Source: Candidatus Omnitrophota bacterium
GTDB taxonomy: Bacteria; Omnitrophota; Gorgyraeia; Duberdicusellales; 4484-171
Reading direction: 5' to 3'
Length of the DNA stretch: 42,766 bases
Assembly: GCA_003644405.1 (NCBI GenBank)
Contig: QNCE01000003.1
Location: 1-42,766 of the forward strand
Shown: piece by piece, positions 1 to 8,557 of the stretch
Layout of the letters: every line of letters starts with the position of its first letter
Numbering within the stretch: position 1 is the stretch's first letter
Translations under genes and position numbers: made by a program
Notes under the pieces: generated by a model
What the model saw: only the letters and a program-made list of their open reading frames with translations
Databases searched by the model: none
What the model was told of the DNA's origin: nothing

Positions 1-278
1 GCTTCTTTTCGAGACAAAGCTCTTTTAAAATCATCAAAATCTATAAGTTGGAACTGGGGATTTTCCTTTTTAAGTTTATCTATCAAAGAAGGATGTGCCT
101 TTCTTCTAAATCCTATATACTTAAATTGAGTATGGCAATTAGGGCATTCCTTTAAAGGGAGCTTTAGCCCTATCTTGTGACAAGAAAAACATTCCCCTGA
201 TAGTTCACCTAATACAAAGAGGTGTTTTTCTATATCATCCAAATCTAAAAACTCCCACACTCTTAAGAAACCTTTCAT
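1..278 (-). CDS. Partial small zinc-ribbon-containing protein (C-terminus beyond window start)
   Basis: Reverse-strand translation from ATG at 278: MKGFLRVWEFLDLDDIEKHLFVLGELSGECFSCHKIGLKLPLKECPNCHTQFKYIGFRRKAHPSLIDKLKKENPQFQLIDFDDFKRALSRKEA...; two CxxC pairs; open to the window edge; overlaps the stop of the upstream gene by 4 nt. Not in the supplied ORF track because it is truncated. Confidence 0.65.
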   Translation of the reverse strand, partial: MKGFLRVWEFLDLDDIEKHLFVLGELSGECFSCHKIGLKLPLKECPNCHTQFKYIGFRRKAHPSLIDKLKKENPQFQLIDFDDFKRALSRKE

Positions 279-934
279 TTTTTTCTATAGAATTTTCTTA
301 TTGCTTTTAAAACCTCTTGAGGAGCATCAACAACTTCGAAGAGAGATAAATCTTTTTTTACAATTGTTCCCTCACTTAATAAGGTGTTTTTAAACCAAGC
401 TAACATACCTTTCCAGTAGTTACTAACTACCAAAATTATAGGAAAGGGCTTTATGCGGTGAGTTTGAATTAATGCCAAAGCTTCAAAAAGTTCATCTAAA
501 GTTCCGTACCCCCCAGGAAAGACTACAAAGGCACATGAGTATTTTGCAAACAACACCTTTCTCACAAAAAAGTATTTAAACTCTAAGAGATAGTTTACGT
601 AGGGATTAGGAACCTGTTGTTCAGGAATAAGGATATTTAAACCAATGGATCTTCCTTTTGCATGGTAGGCTCCTTTATTAGCTGCTTCCATAATTCCCGG
701 GCCTGCACCGGTAATTATACTGTAGCCATTTTTGACTAAAAACTTTGCACATCGGTAAGCAAGTTTATAGTAGGGATGGCTAGAGGTCACTCTTTTAGAG
801 CCAAAGAAAGATACCGCTTTTTTTATGCGAGAAAGTCCCTCAAAACCCTCTACAAATTCACTCATTATGCGGAATATGCGCCAAGTATCCTGTTTAATAA
901 AACTATTGGTAAAATCAATTTTTTTATTATTCAT
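275..934 (-). CDS. LOG family (TIGR00730-type) Rossmann-fold protein, putative nucleoside-monophosphate phosphoribohydrolase
   Basis: PGGYGTLDELFE motif, GAGPGIMEAANKGA motif typical of LOG/YvdD-like proteins. Confidence 0.88.
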   Translation of the reverse strand: MNNKKIDFTNSFIKQDTWRIFRIMSEFVEGFEGLSRIKKAVSFFGSKRVTSSHPYYKLAYRCAKFLVKNGYSIITGAGPGIMEAANKGAYHAKGRSIGLNILIPEQQVPNPYVNYLLEFKYFFVRKVLFAKYSCAFVVFPGGYGTLDELFEALALIQTHRIKPFPIILVVSNYWKGMLAWFKNTLLSEGTIVKKDLSLFEVVDAPQEVLKAIRKFYRKK

Positions 935-938
935 TTTT

Positions 939-1271
939 TTAAATCACTAATTTCTCCGCGATATCAGTTACTATAGGAATTCTGCATAATCTGCCAGTTA
1001 GGGCAGAGTAAATACCGTAGAGAGAAAGAACCGAAAAGATAATTATTCCTAAAACATAGAATATCCCTCCAATCAGAGGAATAAGAGAAAGTACAGCGAA
1101 AATAACCTCTCCTATAAAGATTACTAAACCATGTCTAGCATGGTAGTGGGTAAAACGGTTATCTTTCTTTATAAGAAAAGCTAAAATCCATAAAAAGAAT
1201 ACATAAGAAAGTGCGGCTAACCCTGCCCCTTTTTTAATCTCTTCTAAACTTAAATCTTCCTTTTTACTCAT
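939..1271 (-). CDS. Small DUF4870-like membrane protein
   Basis: 110 aa, three hydrophobic segments, HYHARHGLVIF signature resembling DUF4870/Tic20-like proteins. Confidence 0.6.
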   Translation of the reverse strand: MSKKEDLSLEEIKKGAGLAALSYVFFLWILAFLIKKDNRFTHYHARHGLVIFIGEVIFAVLSLIPLIGGIFYVLGIIIFSVLSLYGIYSALTGRLCRIPIVTDIAEKLVI

Positions 1272-1341
1272 CTTTCACCTCCTCCAAATTTAAAAATCTT
1301 ATTTATATTATAGACAATTTACAGTTAATAACAATAAAAAA

Positions 1342-1380
1342 AATTGCCCCCCTGCTTTTTAATAAAGCAGGGGGGCAATT
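1342..1380 (-). terminator. Rho-independent terminator of the porin gene
   Basis: Perfect 17-bp inverted repeat AATTGCCCCCCTGCTTT-TTAAT-AAAGCAGGGGGGCAATT followed on the minus strand by a T-run (CAATTTTTTTTATTG); immediately downstream of the 1396..2679 stop. Confidence 0.92.
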
Positions 1381-1395
1381 AGTTAGCTAATGACC

Positions 1396-2679
1396 TTAGA
1401 AGGTTATCTTCATTTTTCCAATAACCTGGGAAGCACTATCATCGTTGGAGTCATTAAAAGCATCACCAGGATTAAAATAACCATACATTAGGCTGAACTG
1501 AACATCCTCAGTGTAGTTGTAAGTAAGATGTAAATCTATTTCGTTACCTAAATCTTTCTCCTGATCCATAGTGTAACCACCCCAGGGTTGAGTGACAGAA
1601 TTGGTATCACCAGAAAGAGTGCTTACCTTACCTACCAACCTTAAGTTAGCATAGCGTAAGCTTAAAGAGACATCATCGGTAAGGTCAGCACCTAAATTTA
1701 CGCATATTGCTTGATAGTTAGAATTCTTAAATAGAGCATTTGCAATATCAGCAGGAGTAATTTCCTCATACATCGGGTCCCATTTATCACTTATTCTGAT
1801 GTAATCTAAACCTATGCTCATAGGAACCCAGGTATCAGTGAGTTTGTAAGTTGCACTAGCTAAAATTGCTAAGTCACTGCTGTGTTTATCGGTTCGGGGA
1901 GCAGAAGAAAATCCAACATTAGCGTATCTCTGATACTGATAAGCTATCTCTCCGGTTAAGATTAAATTCTCAACAGGAGAAGAAACCACTCTTACACCTA
2001 TGTTACCAATATCTGCCTTTTTCCTGTCATCGAGGATGTAGTAAAGCTCAGCGCTGGTAGTTTCGTCAACTTCATAGTTAGCATCTAAAATGTAAATATC
2101 TCTATCATCGCTGTCGTACTCATCACCTTCTGAATTCTTAATTAATCCTAAATTAAGAACTAAAGGAGAATAATCTAAAGTTGCCATTATCCCTTCAAAT
2201 GTCTTTGCTCCACAGAGATCAGAAAAAGCGGTTCCTGCAAAATTAGAAGCTCCTTTGTAGTTGGTGTTAGGGTCAGCAACAATCAAGCCACTTCCTATCT
2301 TTACTCCCTGCTTACCAATCTTTAAGGTAAGAGGATAGTCAAGGAAGTTTTTTAATGTGATCCATAACCCTCCTAATAACATATTACCACTTGCGGTAGG
2401 AGTTCCTGAGGCACTAGTTCCTCCACCCCATATTCTCTCATGGAAAAGCACAGTATTTGCTGATACATCTTCAGTTAAATCAGCACTGATAGAGAGTTTA
2501 AGAATAGATGCCAGAGCACTGGCATCATAGTCGGTTCCTCCCCCAAGGTGAAAGTCACTGCGGGAAAGAGCGTACATATCAATTTTCCCGCCCACTTTAA
2601 CATTCTCTACAGCAGCAAAAGCAGTACCTAAAAAAGATACTGCTAAAATTGCTACCAAAACAGTTAATTTCTTACTCAT
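1396..2679 (-). CDS. Putative outer-membrane beta-barrel porin (alginate-export/porin-like)
   Basis: N-terminal signal peptide MSKKLTVLVAILAVSFLGTAFA, alternating beta-strand pattern, C-terminal aromatic (...GKMKITF), strong SD AGAAAGGAGGT upstream of ATG. Confidence 0.75.
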   Translation of the reverse strand: MSKKLTVLVAILAVSFLGTAFAAVENVKVGGKIDMYALSRSDFHLGGGTDYDASALASILKLSISADLTEDVSANTVLFHERIWGGGTSASGTPTASGNMLLGGLWITLKNFLDYPLTLKIGKQGVKIGSGLIVADPNTNYKGASNFAGTAFSDLCGAKTFEGIMATLDYSPLVLNLGLIKNSEGDEYDSDDRDIYILDANYEVDETTSAELYYILDDRKKADIGNIGVRVVSSPVENLILTGEIAYQYQRYANVGFSSAPRTDKHSSDLAILASATYKLTDTWVPMSIGLDYIRISDKWDPMYEEITPADIANALFKNSNYQAICVNLGADLTDDVSLSLRYANLRLVGKVSTLSGDTNSVTQPWGGYTMDQEKDLGNEIDLHLTYNYTEDVQFSLMYGYFNPGDAFNDSNDDSASQVIGKMKITF

Positions 2680-2717
2680 TATTCGACCTCCTTTCTCAAG
2701 AATTTCTATTTATCTCC

Positions 2718-2741
2718 AACAAGGTTTAAAGAATCCTTGTT
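2718..2741 (-). promoter_or_regulatory. Small hairpin in porin 5' leader
   Basis: AACAAGG-(10 nt)-CCTTGTT, perfect 7-bp stem, about 40 nt upstream of the porin ATG. Confidence 0.5.
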
Positions 2742-2759
2742 AATATCTTGCCTATCTAT

Positions 2760-2865
2760 GTTATATCATCCACTTCTCCAACAATCTCTCAGGATTTTTT
2801 TAGGTTACTTTAATAAATTTCACCTCCTTTCCTCCTGGATTGAGATTGTTTGTGGATGGTATAAC
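2760..2865 (-). repeat. Long interrupted inverted repeat in porin 5' leader (putative cis-regulatory RNA structure)
   Basis: gttatatcatccac (2760-2773) vs gtggatggtataac (2852-2865), 13/14; aacaatctc (2780-2788) vs gagattgtt (2842-2850), 9/9; cagga (2790-2794) vs tcctg (2833-2837), 5/5. Confidence 0.75.
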
Positions 2866-2900
2866 CTTTCTGTAAACGTTTTCAAAGAACTCACTATTCT

Positions 2901-2929
2901 TTTTTAGCAAATAATTATTTAGTTGTCAA
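2901..2929 (-). promoter_or_regulatory. Sigma70-type promoter for the porin
   Basis: Minus strand TTGACA (2924-2929), 17-nt spacer, TAAAAA (2901-2906); lies in the only large intergenic region; implies a 5' leader of about 210 nt. Confidence 0.65.
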
Positions 2930-3069
2930 GATTTTTTTACCTTTTTCTTCCCATAAATTGTTATCATTATTTTTAAAAACCCTATATATTGTGTCCAAAT
3001 TTAACAACTAAGTTTTTATCCTAATTTTTACTATTTTTCTTATCCTTTTTGTGATATTTTTACTTCTCT

Positions 3070-3142
3070 TGCCCCCAGCCCGATTCGAACGGGCCCACCA
3101 GGCTTAGGAGGCCTGTGCTCTATCCTCTTAAGCTATGGGGGC
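3070..3142 (-). tRNA. tRNA-Arg (anticodon CCT)
   Basis: GCCCCCATAGCTTAAGAGGATAGAGCACAGGCCTCCTAAGCCTGGTGGGCCCGTTCGAATCGGGCTGGGGGCA: 7-bp acceptor, D-arm GCTT/GAGC, anticodon stem CAGGC/GCCTG with loop CTCCTAA, T-arm GCCCG-TTCGAAT-CGGGC; 3' CCA not encoded. Confidence 0.93.
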
Positions 3143-3153
3143 AAAGATAGTCT

Positions 3154-3666
3154 TCAAAACTTTATTAATGAATAAACAGGATAAGATTTAAGTTTTTTTC
3201 TTCCTTTTAAAGAAAGGAGCTCGATGAGGAAAGCTATACCTACTATTTCTCCTTTCAGTTTCTTTACTAATCTCACGATAGCATGGGATGTGCCTCCGGT
3301 AGCTAAAAGGTCGTCAACTATCAAAACTTTTGCTCCTTTAGGAAAGGCATCACGATGAATACAAAAACTATCTTTTCCATACTCTAACTTGTAGCTTACC
3401 TTATAGCTTTTATAGGGGAGTTTGCCTGGCTTTCTTACAGGAATAAACCCACATCCTAATTTATAAGCCAAAGCCCCTCCTAAGATAAATCCTCTAGCTT
3501 CAGCACAGACGATATAATCTATCTTCTTATCTTTAAATAGGCTAGCTAAACGGTTAATAGTTATTTTAAATGCTCTCTTGTTATTAAGAAGAGTGGTTAT
3601 ATCTCTAAAAAGAATGCCTTTTTTGGGAAAATCAGGAATAGTCCTTATAAGATTCTTTAAATCCAA
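3154..3666 (-). CDS. apt: Adenine phosphoribosyltransferase
   Basis: IPDFPKKGILFRDITTLL start, PRTase motif VLIVDDLLATGGTSHA. Confidence 0.95.
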   Translation of the reverse strand: MDLKNLIRTIPDFPKKGILFRDITTLLNNKRAFKITINRLASLFKDKKIDYIVCAEARGFILGGALAYKLGCGFIPVRKPGKLPYKSYKVSYKLEYGKDSFCIHRDAFPKGAKVLIVDDLLATGGTSHAIVRLVKKLKGEIVGIAFLIELLSLKGRKKLKSYPVYSLIKF

Positions 3667-3677
3667 CTTTACCTCCT

Positions 3678-4499
3678 TTAAAATTCTATCTCTTTTTTCT
3701 GTTCTTGAGCAACATATTTTCTTAACTTCTTTATCGCTCCCTCCTCAATCTGCCTTACTCTTTCCCGGGAAACTCTTAGCTCCTTAGCTACTTCCGCTAA
3801 AGTATGCGGTTTACCATCGCTTATCCCGAACCTTAAATCTAAAACTCTCTTCTCTCTATCACTAATAGCATCTAAAAGATGAACGACCTCTTCATGTAAG
3901 AAGAAACTCTCTATTTCTTTCTCTGTATCAGCATATCCCGTAGCTTTAATAAAATCCCCTAATTGAGAATCCCCCTCTTCTCCTACAGGAGCTTCCAAAG
4001 AAGTTTTTTTCGTCATCAATCTCTCTAGTTGAACTATCTTTTCTACAGAAAGTTTCATTTTTTTAGCTAACTCTGAAGAGGTAGGTTCTCTCTTCAACTT
4101 TTGACGCAACTGCTCCTTTTTTTTCTTATACTTAGAGATTAACTCACTCATATATACGGGTATCCTTATAGTTTTACCTTGGTCAATTAAAGCACGGGTT
4201 ATTGCCTGTCTTATCCACCACGCAGCGTAAGTGGAAAATCGATAGCCTTTTTTTAAACTAAATTTATCAATAGCTTTCATTAACCCAATATTTCCTTCAG
4301 CAATTAAATCCATAAGTGGTAGACCTAAATGGGTATAATGTTTGGCAATATTTACTACTAACTTTAAGTTGGAATTTATCAATTTTCTCCGTGCATGTTT
4401 ATTGCCTTTTTTAGCTTTCCTTATCAGATCCTCTTCCTCTTTCTTAGAGAGTAAAGGGATATCTTTTATCCTCTCTAAGTAAGCTTTAATTGCATCCAT
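3678..4499 (-). CDS. rpoD: RNA polymerase sigma factor, sigma-70 family (RpoD/SigA-like, short)
   Basis: Region 1.2 (DAIKAYLERIKDIPLLSKKEE), region 2 (NLKLVVNIAKHYTHLGLPLMDLIAEGNIGLMKAIDKF...YAAWWIRQAI), region 4 (SREKVRQIEEGAIKKLR-like); no region 1.1. Primary versus group 2 cannot be decided. Confidence 0.88.
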   Translation of the reverse strand: MDAIKAYLERIKDIPLLSKKEEEDLIRKAKKGNKHARRKLINSNLKLVVNIAKHYTHLGLPLMDLIAEGNIGLMKAIDKFSLKKGYRFSTYAAWWIRQAITRALIDQGKTIRIPVYMSELISKYKKKKEQLRQKLKREPTSSELAKKMKLSVEKIVQLERLMTKKTSLEAPVGEEGDSQLGDFIKATGYADTEKEIESFFLHEEVVHLLDAISDREKRVLDLRFGISDGKPHTLAEVAKELRVSRERVRQIEEGAIKKLRKYVAQEQKKEIEF

Positions 4500-4505
4500 A
4501 AATAA

Positions 4506-7163
4506 TTATTTTCTTTTCTTTCCTTTTCTGATCTCTTTATCCTCTAAAGCTGCTTGAGCAGCAGCTAGTCTAGCTATAGGAACTCTAAATGGAGAACAAC
4601 TTACATAATCTAAACCAATTCGATGGCAAAATCTTACTGACTGGGGATCACCTCCTTGCTCCCCACATATCCCTACTTTTAAATTCTTCCTTGTCTTTCT
4701 TCCTAAGGTTACTGCCATCTCCATAAGTTTTCCTACCCCTGTCTCATCTACAGAGACAAAAGGGTCGTAAGGCAAGAGTTTATTCTCTAAATAAACTTTT
4801 AAGAATCTTCCTGCATCATCACGGGAAAAACCAAACGTCATCTGAGTAAGGTCATTAGTACCAAAAGAGAAAAATTCTGCATAAGCAGCAATCTCATCGG
4901 CAGTTAAAGCAGCACGAGGAACCTCTACCATCGTTCCTACACTATAGTTTAACTTTACCTTATACTTCTTACTTACTTCTCTAGCTACCTCATCAATATA
5001 ATTTTTAGTAATTATAATCTCGTTAACATGACCTACCAGAGGAACCATAACCTCTGGTTTTATTTTAATCTTTTCCTCTTTTATAAAGTAAGCTGCCGCC
5101 TCAAATATTGCCTGAGCCTGCATTTTTATAATTTCAGGATAAACTATTCCTAACCGGCAACCTCTAAATCCTAACATAGGATTAAATTCGTGTAGGCTAC
5201 TCACTGTATCTTTTATCTTCTGAGGAGAGATACCAATCTTTTGAGAAAGTTGTTCTATTTCTTCATCAGTTTTAGGAAGAAATTCATGAAGAGGTGGATC
5301 AAGTAACCTTATAGTTACCGGGAATCCTTTCATTACTTTAAATATCCCTTTAAAATCTTCTCTTTGAAGAGGAAGGAGTTCTTTTAAAGCCTTTTCTTTT
5401 TCTTCTTCACTTTCAGAAAGAATCATCCTCTGCATTTTAGGAAGTCTGTCCTTACCAAAGAACATATGTTCGGTTCGGCATAAACCTATGCCTTCAGCAC
5501 CAAAATCACGAGCAATTTTGGCATCGTAAGGAGTATCGGCGTTAGTTCTTACCCCTAACTTCCTTATTTGATCAGCCCATTTCATTAACTGTGCAAACTC
5601 TCCAGATAATTTAGGCTCAACTAATTTTACCTTCTCTAAGAACACCTCTCCTGTAGAGCCATCGATACTTATAATTTGACCTTTCTTTATTAGATTATCT
5701 TTCACCTTAAAATAACCTTCTTCTTCATTAACGATAACCTCAGAACATCCCACCACACAAGGCTTACCCATTCCTCTTCCTACCACTGCAGCATGACTGG
5801 TTAATCCTCCTGTGGAAGTAAGAATACCACAAGAAGTTGCCATGCCTCCTACATCTTCAGGAGAGGTTTCCTTCCTTACCAAGATTACCTCTTTCCCCTT
5901 TTCTGCTTCTTCAATTGCCTCCTCAGCAGTAAAAACAACCTCTCCTACAGCCGCTCCAGGAGAAGCAGCTAATCCTTTAGCTACAGGTATAGGTTTAGAA
6001 GAAGGGTCTATTGTAGGGTGAAGAAGTTGGTCTAAAGATTGAGGACTAACTCTTTTTACTGCCTCTTCTTTAGTGATTAGGCCTTCTTTAACCATATCTA
6101 CAGCAATTTTTACACTAGCTTGAGCAGTTCTTTTGCCCGTCCTTGTTTGAAGAAGATAAAGTGTACCTTTCTCGATAGTGAACTCTAAATCTTGCATATC
6201 TTTAAAATGCTTCTCTAATTTTTTCTGAATACGATAAAGCTGATTATATATTTTAGGCATAGTTTTTTTAAGTTCCTCTATGCTCTGAGGAGTCCTAATT
6301 CCTGCTACTACATCTTCACCTTGAGCATTCATTAAAAACTCTCCATAGAATTTTTTCTCCCCTGTAGAAGGATTTCTGGTAAATGCTACACCTGTGCCAG
6401 AATCAGGACCCATATTCCCAAACACCATAGCTTGCACATTTACCGCTGTTCCTAAAGTATGAGGAATTTTATTTAAATTCCTGTAAGTTATTGCTCGAGG
6501 ATTGTTCCAAGATTCAAAAACTGCCAGAATAGCCATCTTAAGTTGCTTCCATACATCTTGAGGAAAATTATAACCCATTGTTTCTTTAAAAAGCTGCTTA
6601 AACTTCTGTGTAATATCCCTCCAGTCATCGGCACCTAACTCTACATCTAACCTTACGCCTTTTTCTTTCTTTTTTTCTTCAATTATCTTCTCAAACTTAT
6701 CTTTCTCTATCTTTAAAACTACATCTGAAAACATCTGAATAAATCGGCGATAAGCATCAAAGACAAACCGTTCATCATTAGTCTGAGCAATTAATCCTTT
6801 AATAGTAGTATCGTTCAGGCCTAAGTTAAGAATTGTATCCATCATCCCCGGCATAGAAATCGCTGCGCCACTCCTTACAGAAACTAAAAGAGGGTTGTCT
6901 TTCGAGCCGAATTTTTTACCCATCGCCTCTTCAATCTTCCTCATATACTTTTTAACTTCCTCAAAAAACTCTAAGGGTAACTTTTTGTTATTCTTATAGT
7001 AATAAGTGCACATTTGTGTAGAAATTGTGAATCCTGCAGGCACAGGGATGCCTAAATTGGTCATCTCAGCAAGATTTGCTCCCTTCCCTCCTAAAATATC
7101 TTTCATCTTAGCATTCCCCTCTGCCTTTCCTTTACCAAAGAAGTAAATATATTTTTTTGCCAT
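4506..7163 (-). CDS. ppdK: Pyruvate, phosphate dikinase
   Basis: 885 aa; GGKGANLAEMTNLGIPVPAGFTI, catalytic-His segment GGLTSHAAVVGRGMGKPCVVG, C-terminal GICGEQGGDP. Confidence 0.97.
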   Translation of the reverse strand: MAKKYIYFFGKGKAEGNAKMKDILGGKGANLAEMTNLGIPVPAGFTISTQMCTYYYKNNKKLPLEFFEEVKKYMRKIEEAMGKKFGSKDNPLLVSVRSGAAISMPGMMDTILNLGLNDTTIKGLIAQTNDERFVFDAYRRFIQMFSDVVLKIEKDKFEKIIEEKKKEKGVRLDVELGADDWRDITQKFKQLFKETMGYNFPQDVWKQLKMAILAVFESWNNPRAITYRNLNKIPHTLGTAVNVQAMVFGNMGPDSGTGVAFTRNPSTGEKKFYGEFLMNAQGEDVVAGIRTPQSIEELKKTMPKIYNQLYRIQKKLEKHFKDMQDLEFTIEKGTLYLLQTRTGKRTAQASVKIAVDMVKEGLITKEEAVKRVSPQSLDQLLHPTIDPSSKPIPVAKGLAASPGAAVGEVVFTAEEAIEEAEKGKEVILVRKETSPEDVGGMATSCGILTSTGGLTSHAAVVGRGMGKPCVVGCSEVIVNEEEGYFKVKDNLIKKGQIISIDGSTGEVFLEKVKLVEPKLSGEFAQLMKWADQIRKLGVRTNADTPYDAKIARDFGAEGIGLCRTEHMFFGKDRLPKMQRMILSESEEEKEKALKELLPLQREDFKGIFKVMKGFPVTIRLLDPPLHEFLPKTDEEIEQLSQKIGISPQKIKDTVSSLHEFNPMLGFRGCRLGIVYPEIIKMQAQAIFEAAAYFIKEEKIKIKPEVMVPLVGHVNEIIITKNYIDEVAREVSKKYKVKLNYSVGTMVEVPRAALTADEIAAYAEFFSFGTNDLTQMTFGFSRDDAGRFLKVYLENKLLPYDPFVSVDETGVGKLMEMAVTLGRKTRKNLKVGICGEQGGDPQSVRFCHRIGLDYVSCSPFRVPIARLAAAQAALEDKEIRKGKKRK

Positions 7164-7181
7164 TGCCTATCCCTCCTCTCT

Positions 7182-8519
7182 TTAAGTTAACTCCAATCTT
7201 TCCCTTAAGTATTCATAAACTCTATCTATCTCTACTCTTTGCTGAACCATACTATCTCTATCTCTTACGGTAACTTTTCTATCACTTAAACTCTCTACAT
7301 CCACAGTAACACAGAAAGGAGTTCCTATTTCATCTTGCCGGCGATATAGCTTACCAATAGCTGCTGTATCATCATAGACAGCAGCCATCTTATCTTTTAT
7401 ATCATAAAAAATTTTCTTAGCAAGTTCTACTAACTGAGGTTTGTTCTTAAGAAGAGGGAAAATTGCTACCTTATAAGGAGCCAAACGAGGATGAATTTTT
7501 AAAACCACTCGCACTCTTCCTTTTACTATTTCTTCAGTATAGGCATCACAAATTACTGCAAAGAAAGTCCTATCTACTCCTGCTGAAGGCTCAATTACAT
7601 AAGGAATAAATTTTTTACCTGTTTGATCATCGTAGTAATAGAAATCTTTTTTACTTACTTGAGAATGCCGGGTTAAATCATAGTCTCCTCTATCAGCTAT
7701 TCCCTCAAGCTCTGACCAACCAAAGGGAAAATTATACTCTACATCAGTGCAGGCACGGACATAATGAGCAAGTTCATCTTTTGAATGCTGACGTAACCGT
7801 AAATTTTCTTTCTTTATTCCTACCTTATCGATGTAAAAGTTATATCTGCCCTCTACCCACCAATGGTAAAATTTTTCTGCTTCTTCAGGTTTAGTAAAAT
7901 ACTCAATTTCCATTTGCTCAAACTCTTTCATTCGAAAAATAAAATTCCCTCCAGTAACTTCATTCCGAAAAGCTTTCCCAATTTGAGCAATACCGAAAGG
8001 AAGTTTCTTATGAGTAGTATTTATAACATTTATAAAGTTAGTAAAAATACCTTGAGCAGTTTCTGGGCGAAGATAAGCAATCTGTGGTTGATCCTCAGTG
8101 GCACTTATATTTGTCTTTAGCATTAAATTAAACTTTCTAGGCCTGTATTTAGAGGTATCAATACAAAAACCACAATTAGAACAACGGTAAGTGACTTTGT
8201 CTATCTTTTCCAGCTTATCTAAACGTTCTCTCTTTTTGCACTGAGGACAATCAAGAAGGAAATCAACAAATCCTTCAAGATGCCCACTGGCTACAAATAC
8301 ATCCTGATGCATTATGATTGCGCTATCTAAACCTACAATATCCTCTCTTTTCTCTACGTACTCATTCCACCAAATATCTTTTATCCTCTTTTTTACTATT
8401 GCTCCCAAAGGCCCATAATCCCAAATGCTAGAGAGCCCTCCATAGATTTCTGAACCTCCAAAGATAAATCCTCGACGTCGACAAAGAGATACAATTTTAG
8501 ACAATTTCTCTTCAGGCAT
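7182..8519 (-). CDS. glyQS: Glycine--tRNA ligase (single-chain, GlyQS/eukaryote-archaeal-like type)
   Basis: CRRRGFIFGGSEIYGGLSSIWDYGPLG start, RPETAQGIF, GKAFRNEVTGGNFIFRMKEFEQMEIEYF, Cys4 zinc site. Confidence 0.96.
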   Translation of the reverse strand: MPEEKLSKIVSLCRRRGFIFGGSEIYGGLSSIWDYGPLGAIVKKRIKDIWWNEYVEKREDIVGLDSAIIMHQDVFVASGHLEGFVDFLLDCPQCKKRERLDKLEKIDKVTYRCSNCGFCIDTSKYRPRKFNLMLKTNISATEDQPQIAYLRPETAQGIFTNFINVINTTHKKLPFGIAQIGKAFRNEVTGGNFIFRMKEFEQMEIEYFTKPEEAEKFYHWWVEGRYNFYIDKVGIKKENLRLRQHSKDELAHYVRACTDVEYNFPFGWSELEGIADRGDYDLTRHSQVSKKDFYYYDDQTGKKFIPYVIEPSAGVDRTFFAVICDAYTEEIVKGRVRVVLKIHPRLAPYKVAIFPLLKNKPQLVELAKKIFYDIKDKMAAVYDDTAAIGKLYRRQDEIGTPFCVTVDVESLSDRKVTVRDRDSMVQQRVEIDRVYEYLRERLELT

Positions 8520-8557
8520 AGATTTTTATTATATCTAAAAAAAAATAAATTGCAATT

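Noticed and set aside
776-976. Plus-strand ORFs in the track (e.g. 776..976, 8978..9286, 20979..21335, 36937..37245)
   Set aside because: All are antisense to strongly supported minus-strand genes, lack domain signatures and have compositions expected of antisense frames.
2951-2985. Fur-box-like TGATAACAATTTATG (minus strand) upstream of the porin promoter
   Set aside because: Only the first half matches a TGATAATnATTATCA-type box; second half poor, and expected by chance in AT-rich sequence.
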